From JAVBJN01 sp031546985 (lineage in GTDB: Bacteria > Bacteroidota > Bacteroidia > Chitinophagales > Chitinophagaceae): a stretch of 64,000 nt of DNA. The stretch spans positions 65,447 to 129,446 of the forward strand of contig JAVBJN010000077.1 in NCBI GenBank assembly GCA_031546985.1. The letters run 5' to 3'. Both the position numbers and the translations under genes were made by a program. Of this stretch, positions 8,259 through 16,691 are shown in pieces. Each line of letters opens with the position of its first letter. Within the stretch, counting starts at the first letter, position 1. A model generated the notes under the pieces. The model was not told the origin of the DNA. It made no database searches and worked only from the letters and a program-made list of their open reading frames with translations.

Positions 8259-9098
8259 ATGATAAAGCCCTACCATGATTTTAAAGAAGTTGAAGCCGAA
8301 ATAAAAGCTGTTGCACACCCTTTAGTGTACAAGTACCGTACATGGGAACAGGATTTTCATAAGAAAATAATTACCGAACGAATAGCATGGTTTGCTCATC
8401 CCCATACCTTGAACGACCCTTATGATGTAAGGCCGCCATACAAGTTTATCGCGGACAACATCAATTGGGATGAATATAAGGCGAAGTTATATAGGATCGG
8501 CAGGGAAGTAAATCCTGGTATGCCCGAAGAGCAGTTGGCAATAGAAGTAGAAGGCCGGTTTGCGATGGCACAAGCAGATCCTGTAGGAAACTTTCATAAG
8601 AACAGAGGAGAGTATATTAATGACCCGGCGCACTATGAGCAGATAGGCGTATTCAGTTGTTGTACATCTGGAGTAAACGAGCCTATGTGGGCGCACTATG
8701 GAAATAATCACAATGGTTTTGCGATAGGTTTCAATACCGTAGCGTTGGCTGAAGCGTTAAACTGTACAGCCGGTTATGTCAACTATGACGATACACCCAT
8801 TGATTATTATATTCTCGGTGATAATGTGGCGGCAATTGAAAAAGAAATATTCCAAAAATCCACACGATGGACTTCTGAAGAGGAGTTCAGGTTTATTACA
8901 TCAACGGTAGGAATTTTGAGAGAACGAGCCTCAACCTTCCCTCCTGAAGCAGTAACTGAAATTCTGTTCGGCGCAAGTACATCAAAGGCTGTTCAAGATG
9001 AAATAATAGCGGCGGCAGCCATTACACTACCCGGAGTGTCTTTTTATCAAGTGATACGACAACAGGATGCTTATGGCTTCCAAAAAGTAAAGTTGTAA
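8259..9098 (+). CDS. DUF2971 domain protein
   Basis: This encodes 279 residues. The family signature is clear: an N-terminal W-x-x-P..LNDPYD element (WFAHPHTLNDPYDVRPP) and a central MWAHYGNNHNGFAIGFN. DUF2971 proteins are widespread in mobile and defence regions; their biochemical function is not established. The gene is six bases after the XRE gene and is followed by a strong terminator, so the two form a self-contained HTH-DUF2971 unit. I see no signal peptide or membrane segment. Confidence 0.8.
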   Translation: MIKPYHDFKEVEAEIKAVAHPLVYKYRTWEQDFHKKIITERIAWFAHPHTLNDPYDVRPPYKFIADNINWDEYKAKLYRIGREVNPGMPEEQLAIEVEGRFAMAQADPVGNFHKNRGEYINDPAHYEQIGVFSCCTSGVNEPMWAHYGNNHNGFAIGFNTVALAEALNCTAGYVNYDDTPIDYYILGDNVAAIEKEIFQKSTRWTSEEEFRFITSTVGILRERASTFPPEAVTEILFGASTSKAVQDEIIAAAAITLPGVSFYQVIRQQDAYGFQKVKL

Positions 9099-9118
9099 GC
9101 ATATATCATTTTATAACT

Positions 9119-9160
9119 GTAAAGCACCTTTTGTCCAATCTGGGATAAGGTGCTTTTTAA
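9119..9160 (+). terminator. Rho-independent terminator after DUF2971 gene
   Basis: AAAGCACCTT and AAGGTGCTTTTT form a 10-bp stem around a 16-base loop, ending in a T run, about 20 bases after the DUF2971 stop. Confidence 0.8.
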
Positions 9161-9172
9161 TTCTCTATCATC

Positions 9173-10558
9173 ATGGCAGAATTACAATATTTCAAAAGAA
9201 GAAGATCAAGTTCAAATCTTAGCGATATAGAAATGGATGGGTATTTTAAAGTGTTGGTAGATTCCTACTCCGAAGCATGGTTGAATGCAGATGATGGACA
9301 TCCGATACAGGAACTTTGGCAAAGAAGCGATGAGCTGTCGACTGCTGAACTATATAGTCTTGCATCTGGCATAAAAACTATGCTGGAGATTGATAAAGCG
9401 TGGACATTAGACCAGATTGATAAGAGCAAATCAAAACAAAAGAACACAAGGCAGGGTGCTATATTCGAGATCACAGGCCTATCTATCTTTAAGAATGAAG
9501 ATACAATTGTAAAGCCTGCTAAACGTGACCAGGCTGGTTATGACGGTATCGTATCTTTTAAGGATGGTTCATCCATGAGAACCTCTATTAAGAGTTATGG
9601 TATGTCTGCGCACGAAATCCGGTTTGAGCAGTTCTCCAGTGAGATCGAGGACTGCATCAAAATACTACTTCAGGAATTTAATGTGCCGCCGGTTCATATT
9701 ATGATCGATAGTCCCGTGAAATATCCGGAAAAAGCTGATTGGGAAAAGCTGAAAGCAAAACTGAGAACAATATTTGAACAGAAAGCAGGTTTTACATACC
9801 TGGCAAGCCGTAAAGATGAAACAAAGGAATTTTATCCCGAAAATGCTAACCTCGAATGGACTGTTATCGTTCATCCCTTTTCAGAGAATGTCGACCAATA
9901 TCATCCAGCCTTTAAAACCTATACACTGATTATCTCAGGTCGGCACCACAAGAATGAACATGAGAACCTGTTTAGTAAAATCGATGATGCTTGTAACAAT
10001 CTGACAAAACATGCTGCTGATGAAAAGGAAGGATTAGCAAATGCAATATTAATTCATTTACCGCCGACAGCATCCCTTACAAAATGCAACGAGTGGCTTG
10101 TTGATTACTTTGATCTTTACCCCAACAAAAGTGTTTCCATAATTATCTTCTATCAGCCAACTGTGGCCACTGACATTAACACCAATAACAATTTCCTAAA
10201 TCATTGCTTTAATATTATTACACCAGGTGACAGGATTTTGAAGTATTTACCCGGTGGACTTCATCTTAATTGTATGCTGCCTATAGGTTTATTTTCATCA
10301 GAGCCAGTCACCTTACAATTGATTGCTGAATATCCAGATGGAAGGAAGGAATCAAGAACTGTAGATGACCGATATTTTTACCAAAGTGGAAATCATTACA
10401 TGAAGATGCAACCGGACGGGAAAGGTGGTTTCTTCGGCAATATTGAGCAGTTAGGCAATGGCGTATTCTCCCACATTATTATTGAGTTTCCTGGTCAACC
10501 GGAGAAGGCTGCAATAGGAGGTAAGTTCCCACCTAAAGATGTCTTGCTAATTTTGTAA
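9173..10558 (+). CDS. Uncharacterised protein with a possible PD-(D/E)XK nuclease core
   Basis: This encodes 461 residues with no signal peptide or membrane helix. Residues about 93-142 contain RQGAIFEITGLSIF, then GYDGIVSFKDGS and TSIKSYG. A Glu-containing helix, then Asp on a strand, then S-x-K is the order of a PD-(D/E)XK nuclease core, although the exact D-(E/x)-x-K spacing is loose. The C-terminal half is not recognised. It sits alone after a terminator and 35 bases ahead of the SEC-C-like protein at 10594, so the two probably form a unit. The nuclease idea is inference and would need a structural prediction. Confidence 0.55.
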   Translation: MAELQYFKRRRSSSNLSDIEMDGYFKVLVDSYSEAWLNADDGHPIQELWQRSDELSTAELYSLASGIKTMLEIDKAWTLDQIDKSKSKQKNTRQGAIFEITGLSIFKNEDTIVKPAKRDQAGYDGIVSFKDGSSMRTSIKSYGMSAHEIRFEQFSSEIEDCIKILLQEFNVPPVHIMIDSPVKYPEKADWEKLKAKLRTIFEQKAGFTYLASRKDETKEFYPENANLEWTVIVHPFSENVDQYHPAFKTYTLIISGRHHKNEHENLFSKIDDACNNLTKHAADEKEGLANAILIHLPPTASLTKCNEWLVDYFDLYPNKSVSIIIFYQPTVATDINTNNNFLNHCFNIITPGDRILKYLPGGLHLNCMLPIGLFSSEPVTLQLIAEYPDGRKESRTVDDRYFYQSGNHYMKMQPDGKGGFFGNIEQLGNGVFSHIIIEFPGQPEKAAIGGKFPPKDVLLIL

Positions 10559-10593
10559 AGAAAATAAAACTACATTAACCAGTATAATTCATA

Positions 10594-11232
10594 ATGTCCA
10601 AACTTACTATACCCAAACTATCAGACCCTTTTTTGCAACGGTTGCTCCGTCTTGTCAATGCTTCGCATGAACCAATCATGGTAAATGTATTACCTGAACC
10701 TGGTGCTGTAATTAACGATTGCTTCAATATCGTTCAAAAGAAAATTCTAAGCAGTGGTGGTAAGAGAATTTGTGGATGGCAGGTTTTAAAGACAAAATTT
10801 GTGATTGAGGCTGAAGCACATGCTGTTTGGGAAACACCCAACGGCGAATTATTAGACATTACCCCCAAACTCGTACCATCGCCACAGACGATTTTCGTTG
10901 AAGACGAAGGGCTGATTTATGAGGGAAAGCAAATTAATAATTATCGTCTGAATATTACAAAAAACTCTTTGGTTGATGATCTCATAAAAGTGTGCGAACA
11001 CATTTTTGAATTTGAAAACAGAGGGGAAAGAGCCAATCATTCTGACTTGACACCCTTACTTAATGACGAGCAGAAGAGATACTGGATTGGCCTTCAACAG
11101 TGGCGGAACAACTTAATTTTATTTCTTGATAATGGATCAACAGAAAATTCACTTTGCTATTGCAACAGAGGTTTGCCTTTTATTGATTGCCACCGACCGG
11201 AACTGTTAAAATGGCTGAGTGTCATGGACTAA
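10594..11232 (+). CDS. Hypothetical protein with SEC-C-like zinc motif
   Basis: This encodes 212 residues. The C-terminus contains CYCNRGLPFIDCH, which fits the SEC-C zinc-binding pattern C-x-C-x-[SR]-G-x5-C-H. The middle has AEAHAVWETPNGELLDITPK, a segment I associate with uncharacterised proteins often named after SEC-C. Zinc binding is therefore likely but the enzymatic or adaptor role is unknown. It follows the 461-residue candidate nuclease by 35 bases and precedes the DUF262 gene by 80 bases, so it may belong to either unit. No export signal is present. Confidence 0.55.
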   Translation: MSKLTIPKLSDPFLQRLLRLVNASHEPIMVNVLPEPGAVINDCFNIVQKKILSSGGKRICGWQVLKTKFVIEAEAHAVWETPNGELLDITPKLVPSPQTIFVEDEGLIYEGKQINNYRLNITKNSLVDDLIKVCEHIFEFENRGERANHSDLTPLLNDEQKRYWIGLQQWRNNLILFLDNGSTENSLCYCNRGLPFIDCHRPELLKWLSVMD

Positions 11233-11312
11233 CAATTAATCTCCAATAATGCCCAACCTTAGCTATTTTATTCTATGTAATAATTGAAGGAAAGGCAATA
11301 CAAATTTTATAG

Positions 11313-12974
11313 ATGAAAGAACCGATTGAAAAAAAAGGAGTACAAAACATTTACCAGCTTTTTGGTAATTCTGATAACATCAGGATTCCTGCTTACCAGC
11401 GAGCTTATAGTTGGGAAAACAAGCAATGCAATCAATTTCTTGATGATCTTATTGAGCAGAAAGGTAAAACATACTATTTAGGGCAGTTCCTTTTTGAACG
11501 AGAAGAAGATACTCTTTTTATTATTGATGGCCAACAACGGTTAACAACAACGATTCTCTTTCTATCCGCAATTGCAAAAGTAAAGGGAATCAGAAAAAGC
11601 AATACGGACCACATAAAGGCAATTTATCTGACTGACGCTTTTAAGACAATTGACGACGATCAGGTAATATTTAAGAAGGTTACGCAAAAGCATTTGGTAT
11701 CGGCAATTGACAATACCGAAACCATTTCACAAAGGCGAATAATCAATGCTTTCAATTTATTTGAAACAGAATTAACTAAAATGGAAGACGGTAGCTTGGA
11801 TATTATCCAGGATACTTTGGAAAATGCAGTTATCAGCACATTTTTTATTTCCAATAAAATTGAAGCTACTCAGGTTTTTGAGTATCAGAATAACAGAGGG
11901 AAGGAACTTTCACGATTTGAGATTATCAAAGCCTACCTGATGCACCAGGTATATATCCATAGCATCAACATTAAGCAAGCTAATATAGATATAATAGAAA
12001 TTCAAAGCAGCATTTCAAAAGCCTATAGATATATTGAAACTGTTGAGGGCTACTTCTCAGAAAACGAACTTTTAGATCATTTTTGCTACTTGTTTTTCAA
12101 TATCAATGGCAATATCGAAGCTATTAAAGAACACATTGCGAACAAAGTTGAGAACGGGAATAGAACTCAATGGATAAAATTGTTTTTTGAAAATTTTGTA
12201 GAATTGGTGCATAGTGCCAAAGGAATCGTTAGCAACAAGAATCAGATAGAAATCAGCAATCTTTTTTTCGTGGGTAACGAAGTTGATTGGAAGCTGGTTC
12301 TATTAACGCTCTTTTATAAAGGGGAAAATTCTGGTGATATATACAACCGTATTATAAAGCTGTTAGTGGTACTTTGCTTCAAGCTAAAACTTGGTGACTA
12401 TAGGACAGACTATTTACCCAATTACGCAAAGCGTTATTTTAACGTCAATGATGGTTACACATTGGATGACCTTTATCGGGAAGTAAGGAATGCGAGTGAA
12501 TATGGCTTTAAGTGGTATTGGAATAATGATGATAGGTTTAGGAACATTATTGCTGACTATTTTGATAAGCAGTCGTACCATTATGATCGCAACATTATAA
12601 AATTTGTATTGTGGCAATACGAAAATGATCTGCGACAAAAAAAACGTTCAGGTGCATTGCTTGATAAAGACCTTTATAATACTTACACTATTGAACATAT
12701 TAAACCGCAAAATCCATCGGATGAAGAATACTCAGAATCGTTCAAGGCTCATCACTTGCAAAGGGCAGGCAATCTTGCTCTATTAACCCAAAGCCAAAAT
12801 AGCAAATTTGGCAATAAATCTTTTGAAAAGAAACGAGAACTCTTCCAAGACACCGCACTTTCAAGCTATACGGAGATAAGGGAAAAGGTGCGCTGGACAG
12901 AGGCTGAAATTGAAGATAGGCATAGTCGGATTTCTTCCTTTGCGAAACAGTTTTTTGATATTACTAATCTTTGA
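11313..12974 (+). CDS. DUF262/DUF1524 protein, GmrSD-like nuclease
   Basis: This is a 553-residue single-chain protein. The N-terminal DUF262 (ParB/Srx-like nucleotide-binding) domain is marked by IPAYQRAYSWENKQ (about 26-40) and IIDGQQRLTTT (about 70-80). The C-terminal DUF1524 HNH-like domain carries TIEHIKPQ (about 460) followed by GNLALLTQSQNSKFGNKSF. This two-domain layout is found in GmrSD-type modification-dependent restriction enzymes and in related antiphage proteins. It is an intact length for the family. Whether it cuts glucosylated or otherwise modified DNA cannot be read from sequence. Confidence 0.85.
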   Translation: MKEPIEKKGVQNIYQLFGNSDNIRIPAYQRAYSWENKQCNQFLDDLIEQKGKTYYLGQFLFEREEDTLFIIDGQQRLTTTILFLSAIAKVKGIRKSNTDHIKAIYLTDAFKTIDDDQVIFKKVTQKHLVSAIDNTETISQRRIINAFNLFETELTKMEDGSLDIIQDTLENAVISTFFISNKIEATQVFEYQNNRGKELSRFEIIKAYLMHQVYIHSINIKQANIDIIEIQSSISKAYRYIETVEGYFSENELLDHFCYLFFNINGNIEAIKEHIANKVENGNRTQWIKLFFENFVELVHSAKGIVSNKNQIEISNLFFVGNEVDWKLVLLTLFYKGENSGDIYNRIIKLLVVLCFKLKLGDYRTDYLPNYAKRYFNVNDGYTLDDLYREVRNASEYGFKWYWNNDDRFRNIIADYFDKQSYHYDRNIIKFVLWQYENDLRQKKRSGALLDKDLYNTYTIEHIKPQNPSDEEYSESFKAHHLQRAGNLALLTQSQNSKFGNKSFEKKRELFQDTALSSYTEIREKVRWTEAEIEDRHSRISSFAKQFFDITNL

Positions 12975-12992
12975 CAATGTCATGACGAGGGG

Positions 12993-13026
12993 AAAATTGA
13001 GGGAGAAATCCCTCATGTTTTTTGCT
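12993..13026 (+). terminator. Terminator after GmrSD-like gene
   Basis: TGAGGGAGAAATCCCTCA (12998-13015) forms a 7-bp stem with a four-base loop, followed by a T-rich tract. Confidence 0.7.
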
Positions 13027-13059
13027 TTATAAAATTAATATTTGCTTATAAAGGCAAAA

Positions 13060-13123
13060 AAAAACCACTTTCACCAACATAAAAATCACTTTGAAGTATT
13101 AAGTCATAAAAATGAAACACTTT
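13060..13123. repeat. ACCACTTT-type boxes at 21- and 31-bp spacing
   Basis: ACCACTTT at 13064-13071, ATCACTTT at 13085-13092 and AACACTTT at 13116-13123 line up on one face of the helix. The first 12 bases, AAAAACCACTTT, also occur at 7665 and 23312. These are plausible operators for the downstream small gene at 13243 or for an island-wide regulator. Confidence 0.4.
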
Positions 13124-13173
13124 ACTTTGACATTCTTATAACCAAACGCATATAGTCGTAAGGCTATGTTTGT

Positions 13174-13224
13174 GGTATCTCGAAAACCCTTCCACCCGTA
13201 TGTATAGACCTTGACGGAGATACC
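13174..13224 (+). promoter_or_regulatory. Inverted repeat in the leader of the 98-residue protein gene
   Basis: GGTATCTC (13174-13181) and GAGATACC (13217-13224) are perfectly complementary and could close a structured 51-base leader ending about 18 bases before the ATG at 13243. The loop is pyrimidine-rich. It could equally be a split operator. Confidence 0.35.
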
Positions 13225-13242
13225 CAAAATGTATAAATCACT

Positions 13243-13539
13243 ATGGAGAAGGAAGAAGACAAAAAAAGATTATTACCCATTGAGAAATACAAACATTTTA
13301 AGGGCATCTATATAGAACGTACAAAGGATTACTTCCTCTGTGACTTTTACGAAATAAGAATGCCGGATGATTCGGTTTTATACAGGGTGTTAATGGAATT
13401 AAGAGGCAATAGCCTAATTGTAGAACTGCACTGTATTGAAGGCAGCTCATGGAAATCCATTGCCATTCCTGAATCCATTCCTATAGAATTAGAAACTATC
13501 TTGTCTGACTATATTGTAAATTATTGCCTGAAAAAATAA
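13243..13539 (+). CDS. Small hypothetical protein (98 aa)
   Basis: This is a 98-residue basic-to-acidic protein starting MEKEEDKKRLLPIEKYKHF. It has alternating hydrophobic strands and no signal peptide, membrane helix or recognised motif. Its codon use and intact frame look like a real gene, and it has its own long upstream region with repeated boxes and an inverted repeat. The gene stands alone between a GmrSD-like gene and a Shedu-like gene, so an accessory or regulatory role in defence is possible but unproven. Confidence 0.5.
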   Translation: MEKEEDKKRLLPIEKYKHFKGIYIERTKDYFLCDFYEIRMPDDSVLYRVLMELRGNSLIVELHCIEGSSWKSIAIPESIPIELETILSDYIVNYCLKK

Positions 13540-13665
13540 CGAATTTATAAATTTCAGGGATTCATTCTGTGTCAATGTTTGCAGTAAGATAAATAGGCAA
13601 TACAAGTTGAAGCTAATATTAACTTCTCTATAAAACAATCTCGCATCAAAATTTCAAAACCGATA

Positions 13666-14559
13666 ATGATAGATTACAAGATACATTTTGAACAAATAAA
13701 AAGTCAATTGACTGACCTACTTGAAGAAAGGAAAAATTCAAATCAAAGAGATGAAAGAGCGGTTCAAAAGTTCTTTGAAGCTAACCCTTATGCTCTGCTA
13801 TCAGTTTTGTCTGGTGTAGATTCTCACTATGACATTTTCGGTAACATAATTATTTCTCAACCTAAATTCCGAAGTTTTGATGGAGATAGGCACCCAGATT
13901 TCCTGATCGTTACTTGGAACTCGCTAAATCTGTATTTTAATTTTATTGAAATTGAAGACCCTTCAAAAAAAATATTTTCAAATGCGAACCAGCAACCTTC
14001 CTCCGACTTTTTGCAAGCGTATAACCAACTAATCCAATGGAGTTCTTTTGGGAAAAATGAGGTTGAAGATTATTGTGAAGAACTTTTACGTTCGTTGTTC
14101 AATGATAATTTTAATAATACGAATGACAAGACAAGGCATTATAATCATATTCTACTTTATGGATTCTCACAAGAAATAACTCAACTTGGCGAAAGACATA
14201 ATCATATTTTACAGCAATATTTTAATACACAAGACAAGCATCATTGTACGTATAGCAGATTACTTTCAGGTTTAAGATTTGAACAACCTTTATTTACAGT
14301 TAGAAAGGATACGGCAACAAATAAATTTAAAGCGATTGGTTTTGTTCCTTTTAAAAGTTACGTTATTGGCGACTGGTCTGACTTTCATAATATAACTCAT
14401 AAACAAGAACTAATAAAAAGTTCGGATTTAATGGCCGATGACGAAAAGGAAGAACTTATAAAGCAGATCGATGAGTTGGATAATAAGACTTTAGCGGAAA
14501 TTATTAAGATTAATTCATCAGATTTAGGAACAACGTTACATGACGACTTCGATATTTAG
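13666..14559 (+). CDS. Shedu-like DUF4263 nuclease-fold protein
   Basis: This encodes 297 residues. The centre holds RHPDFLIVTWN (about 71-81) and FNFIEIEDPSKKIF (about 92-105), followed by QAYNQLIQW. A PDF strand, an E-x-E/K strand and an aromatic-rich helix with Q..Y is the layout of the DUF4263 PD-(D/E)XK core found in the Shedu antiphage protein SduA. The usual Lys of the E-x-K motif appears as Glu here, with lysines a few residues later. It is a single-gene unit, as Shedu systems are, and lies among other defence genes. Confidence 0.62.
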   Translation: MIDYKIHFEQIKSQLTDLLEERKNSNQRDERAVQKFFEANPYALLSVLSGVDSHYDIFGNIIISQPKFRSFDGDRHPDFLIVTWNSLNLYFNFIEIEDPSKKIFSNANQQPSSDFLQAYNQLIQWSSFGKNEVEDYCEELLRSLFNDNFNNTNDKTRHYNHILLYGFSQEITQLGERHNHILQQYFNTQDKHHCTYSRLLSGLRFEQPLFTVRKDTATNKFKAIGFVPFKSYVIGDWSDFHNITHKQELIKSSDLMADDEKEELIKQIDELDNKTLAEIIKINSSDLGTTLHDDFDI

Positions 14560-14577
14560 AAATCGATTAAATTTAGA

Positions 14578-15069
14578 CTACTCTATCCGCTTAACGGTAT
14601 AGGCAATTGCTACAGGAGTATTAATGTTTGATTTGGTTGGTCGGATTGTTTCTATTTCTGCAATCTCAATTGTATCGCCAAGACCATATCCTGGCGGCGG
14701 CGGTGACTGAGGCGGAGCATCTTTATGAGCGTAGAAATTCTCTGTAATCTGACTTAACTTGCCATTTGGAAGACGATAATAAAATTCAGTCAGATTTCCT
14801 TTATAATTGAATTTAGTTCGTAAGATTCCGTCTTGAGGAATTTCAAACACTCTTTTCTTCCCCATAAACTTCTCTGCTGCACCTGAAGGTTGATCGTAGA
14901 TTACGGTAGCTTTTCCAGTGTATCCGTAGGGAAAAATATATACATCTGCTTTACTGCGCCAATAGCCTATTAAAACAATAAAGCCACCTATTACAATGAC
15001 GGCGGTTATAGCCACTTGTATAATTGACCAAAGGTCATTTTTCTTGATCTCACTGGTTTCTGTAGTCAT
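14578..15069 (-). CDS. Single-pass membrane protein, unknown function
   Basis: This encodes 163 residues with a short cytoplasmic N-terminus (MTTETSEIKKNDLW) and one strong transmembrane helix (about residues 15-35). The exported domain is small and beta-rich, with a Pro-rich segment (APPQSPPPPGYG). It is the last gene of the second transglutaminase/RHS operon, 50 bases after the transglutaminase-like gene. It could be an inner-membrane partner or immunity protein for that operon. No family is recognised. Confidence 0.55.
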   Translation of the reverse strand: MTTETSEIKKNDLWSIIQVAITAVIVIGGFIVLIGYWRSKADVYIFPYGYTGKATVIYDQPSGAAEKFMGKKRVFEIPQDGILRTKFNYKGNLTEFYYRLPNGKLSQITENFYAHKDAPPQSPPPPGYGLGDTIEIAEIETIRPTKSNINTPVAIAYTVKRIE

Positions 15070-15119
15070 CTCGTAAGAATTTTACAGGACTATAGGTGTT
15101 ATAAGTTACACGGATATTT

Positions 15120-16127
15120 TTATGGTTTGCTCTGTTGCTCTTTCATTATCTTTAACCAGTCTTTATACATTTTCTCAGGCATTTCTCTATAGCCCAAATC
15201 ATACAAGTGGATATACTGCTGTTCCATTAACGCATACGTCTTTGCTGCATTGTCATCTTTATTCAATTTTTCCCGTTCGTACAATTTCTTTAATGTTTCT
15301 GCACGTAGCAACATAGCATTAGGATTTGTTGCATGGTATTTAAGTACAGTATCGCAACATTTCAGAATAAAGCCGTCATAGTAATTATGTGTCCTTCTTT
15401 CATAGCCCTGCGCCAGATCTACCAAACAAAGAGCTATACTCTGTTGATTGCTTAATGTATCCATATAAAGGCTACCCTGAATTGCTTTTAGTGGAATATA
15501 ATTGGCCGTAGCGATCATTGCGTCCGTAGGGAAGCTGCCATTAGTGAGTTCTGTATTGTACCATCCCTTTTCTGGAATATAGTTCCGAAGGTATAGATGA
15601 TTGGGAGCAAGGGTAAGCCAGCAAGTAGCACCTAATTCATTCGCTATTATTTTGTACAGATAAGGCATACTATGACAGTTGCCTCTATGCGAAGTGAGCA
15701 ATTTCGTCACCAACGTATTTTGCCAATCCTTACTGCCGTCGAAGTCGTCAAAATTGTATTCATAGGGTAAATAGACTATTCGTGCTGGAGAATCTATTAT
15801 AATACTCGTCGTATCCTTCAATACCTGGAAAATAGCCTGATTTTTTAGTAAGTCAGTATTTTTTCGTTGGTCTGTTTCTGAAACATTTGATAACCAGGAG
15901 TAAGCGATTTTTGCAAGTTTATCACATTGCTTACTCCATTTTAAAGAATCCAGCTTGTTGTCCAGATATGCATTCTCAGTAAGGAATACCGCTTGCTGGA
16001 AAGATATTGGTTGGTTTTCTTGAATTAATTGTAGAATAGAATTGAATGTCGTTTCATACTGTTGCCCGTAGCTTAAAGAGGAGCAATATGGGAAACAGAG
16101 AAAAACAAAAAGAATATAATATTTCAT
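15120..16127 (-). CDS. Secreted transglutaminase-like protein (class B)
   Basis: The ATG start gives 335 residues with signal peptide MKYYILFVFLCFPYCSSLSY; an upstream GTG would add six residues. The transglutaminase-like core has Cys in RGNCHSMPYLYKI (about 150), His in APNHLYLR (about 176) and a following Glu in YNTEL. The tail contains LGYREMPEKMYKDWL. It matches the N-terminal half of the 677-residue fusion at 4082-6115, but here the RHS part is encoded separately by 16692-17642. It lies in the same minus-strand operon as the class A paralog. Confidence 0.7.
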   Translation of the reverse strand: MKYYILFVFLCFPYCSSLSYGQQYETTFNSILQLIQENQPISFQQAVFLTENAYLDNKLDSLKWSKQCDKLAKIAYSWLSNVSETDQRKNTDLLKNQAIFQVLKDTTSIIIDSPARIVYLPYEYNFDDFDGSKDWQNTLVTKLLTSHRGNCHSMPYLYKIIANELGATCWLTLAPNHLYLRNYIPEKGWYNTELTNGSFPTDAMIATANYIPLKAIQGSLYMDTLSNQQSIALCLVDLAQGYERRTHNYYDGFILKCCDTVLKYHATNPNAMLLRAETLKKLYEREKLNKDDNAAKTYALMEQQYIHLYDLGYREMPEKMYKDWLKIMKEQQSKP

Positions 16128-16155
16128 TAGCAATATAATTTTCACAACGTTTCCG

Positions 16156-16689
16156 TTATCGTTTTTTCTTCATTTCCTCTGGTATGTACAAATAACCAGT
16201 TTCATGGTCGGTCTTTATACCTATCCCCCATTTAAATAAATAACTCACTATAGCATTCTTTTCAGGGTAATTAATCCCATCATTCATAATGCCATTATTA
16301 AAATACTGTTTAATGAAATGCTCTTTACCTTGCGTTGCGTTTTTATCTACACTGGCAATAGGCACGACTTTACTAAAATGCCATTTCTCTTGTAATTCTT
16401 TTACTGGCAGTGCAACTTTCACACCTTTATTTTCTGTCAAAAGATTAGATAATTCACTTCTATACGCTTCATAGGTTAGCCCCTTATTCATCGAAGACAA
16501 GAATGTAAAAAGAAAATGGCTTGTTACTACATATTGAAAGGTGTCCGCATCGGAATAAACAGGTATAGAGATAAAGTAATCGTATCGTCTTTGGGTACTT
16601 TCGGGGCTTAACACTTTGTCGTAAAAGCTTTCACCTTGCGATTTGAAACAGCAAAGCAATAGGAATGATATAGAAAGATAGCGAATCAT
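16156..16689 (-). CDS. Secreted hypothetical protein, candidate immunity protein
   Basis: This encodes 177 residues with signal peptide MIRYLSISFLLLCCFKSQG. The mature domain is not recognised. The gene starts two bases after the stop of the RHS-core/metallopeptidase gene (16692-17642), the classical position of an immunity gene for a polymorphic toxin, and its export would fit a toxin acting in the periplasm. The alternative is a structural or accessory component of the operon. Position is the only functional evidence. Confidence 0.55.
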   Translation of the reverse strand: MIRYLSISFLLLCCFKSQGESFYDKVLSPESTQRRYDYFISIPVYSDADTFQYVVTSHFLFTFLSSMNKGLTYEAYRSELSNLLTENKGVKVALPVKELQEKWHFSKVVPIASVDKNATQGKEHFIKQYFNNGIMNDGINYPEKNAIVSYLFKWGIGIKTDHETGYLYIPEEMKKKR

Positions 16690-16691
16690 AA

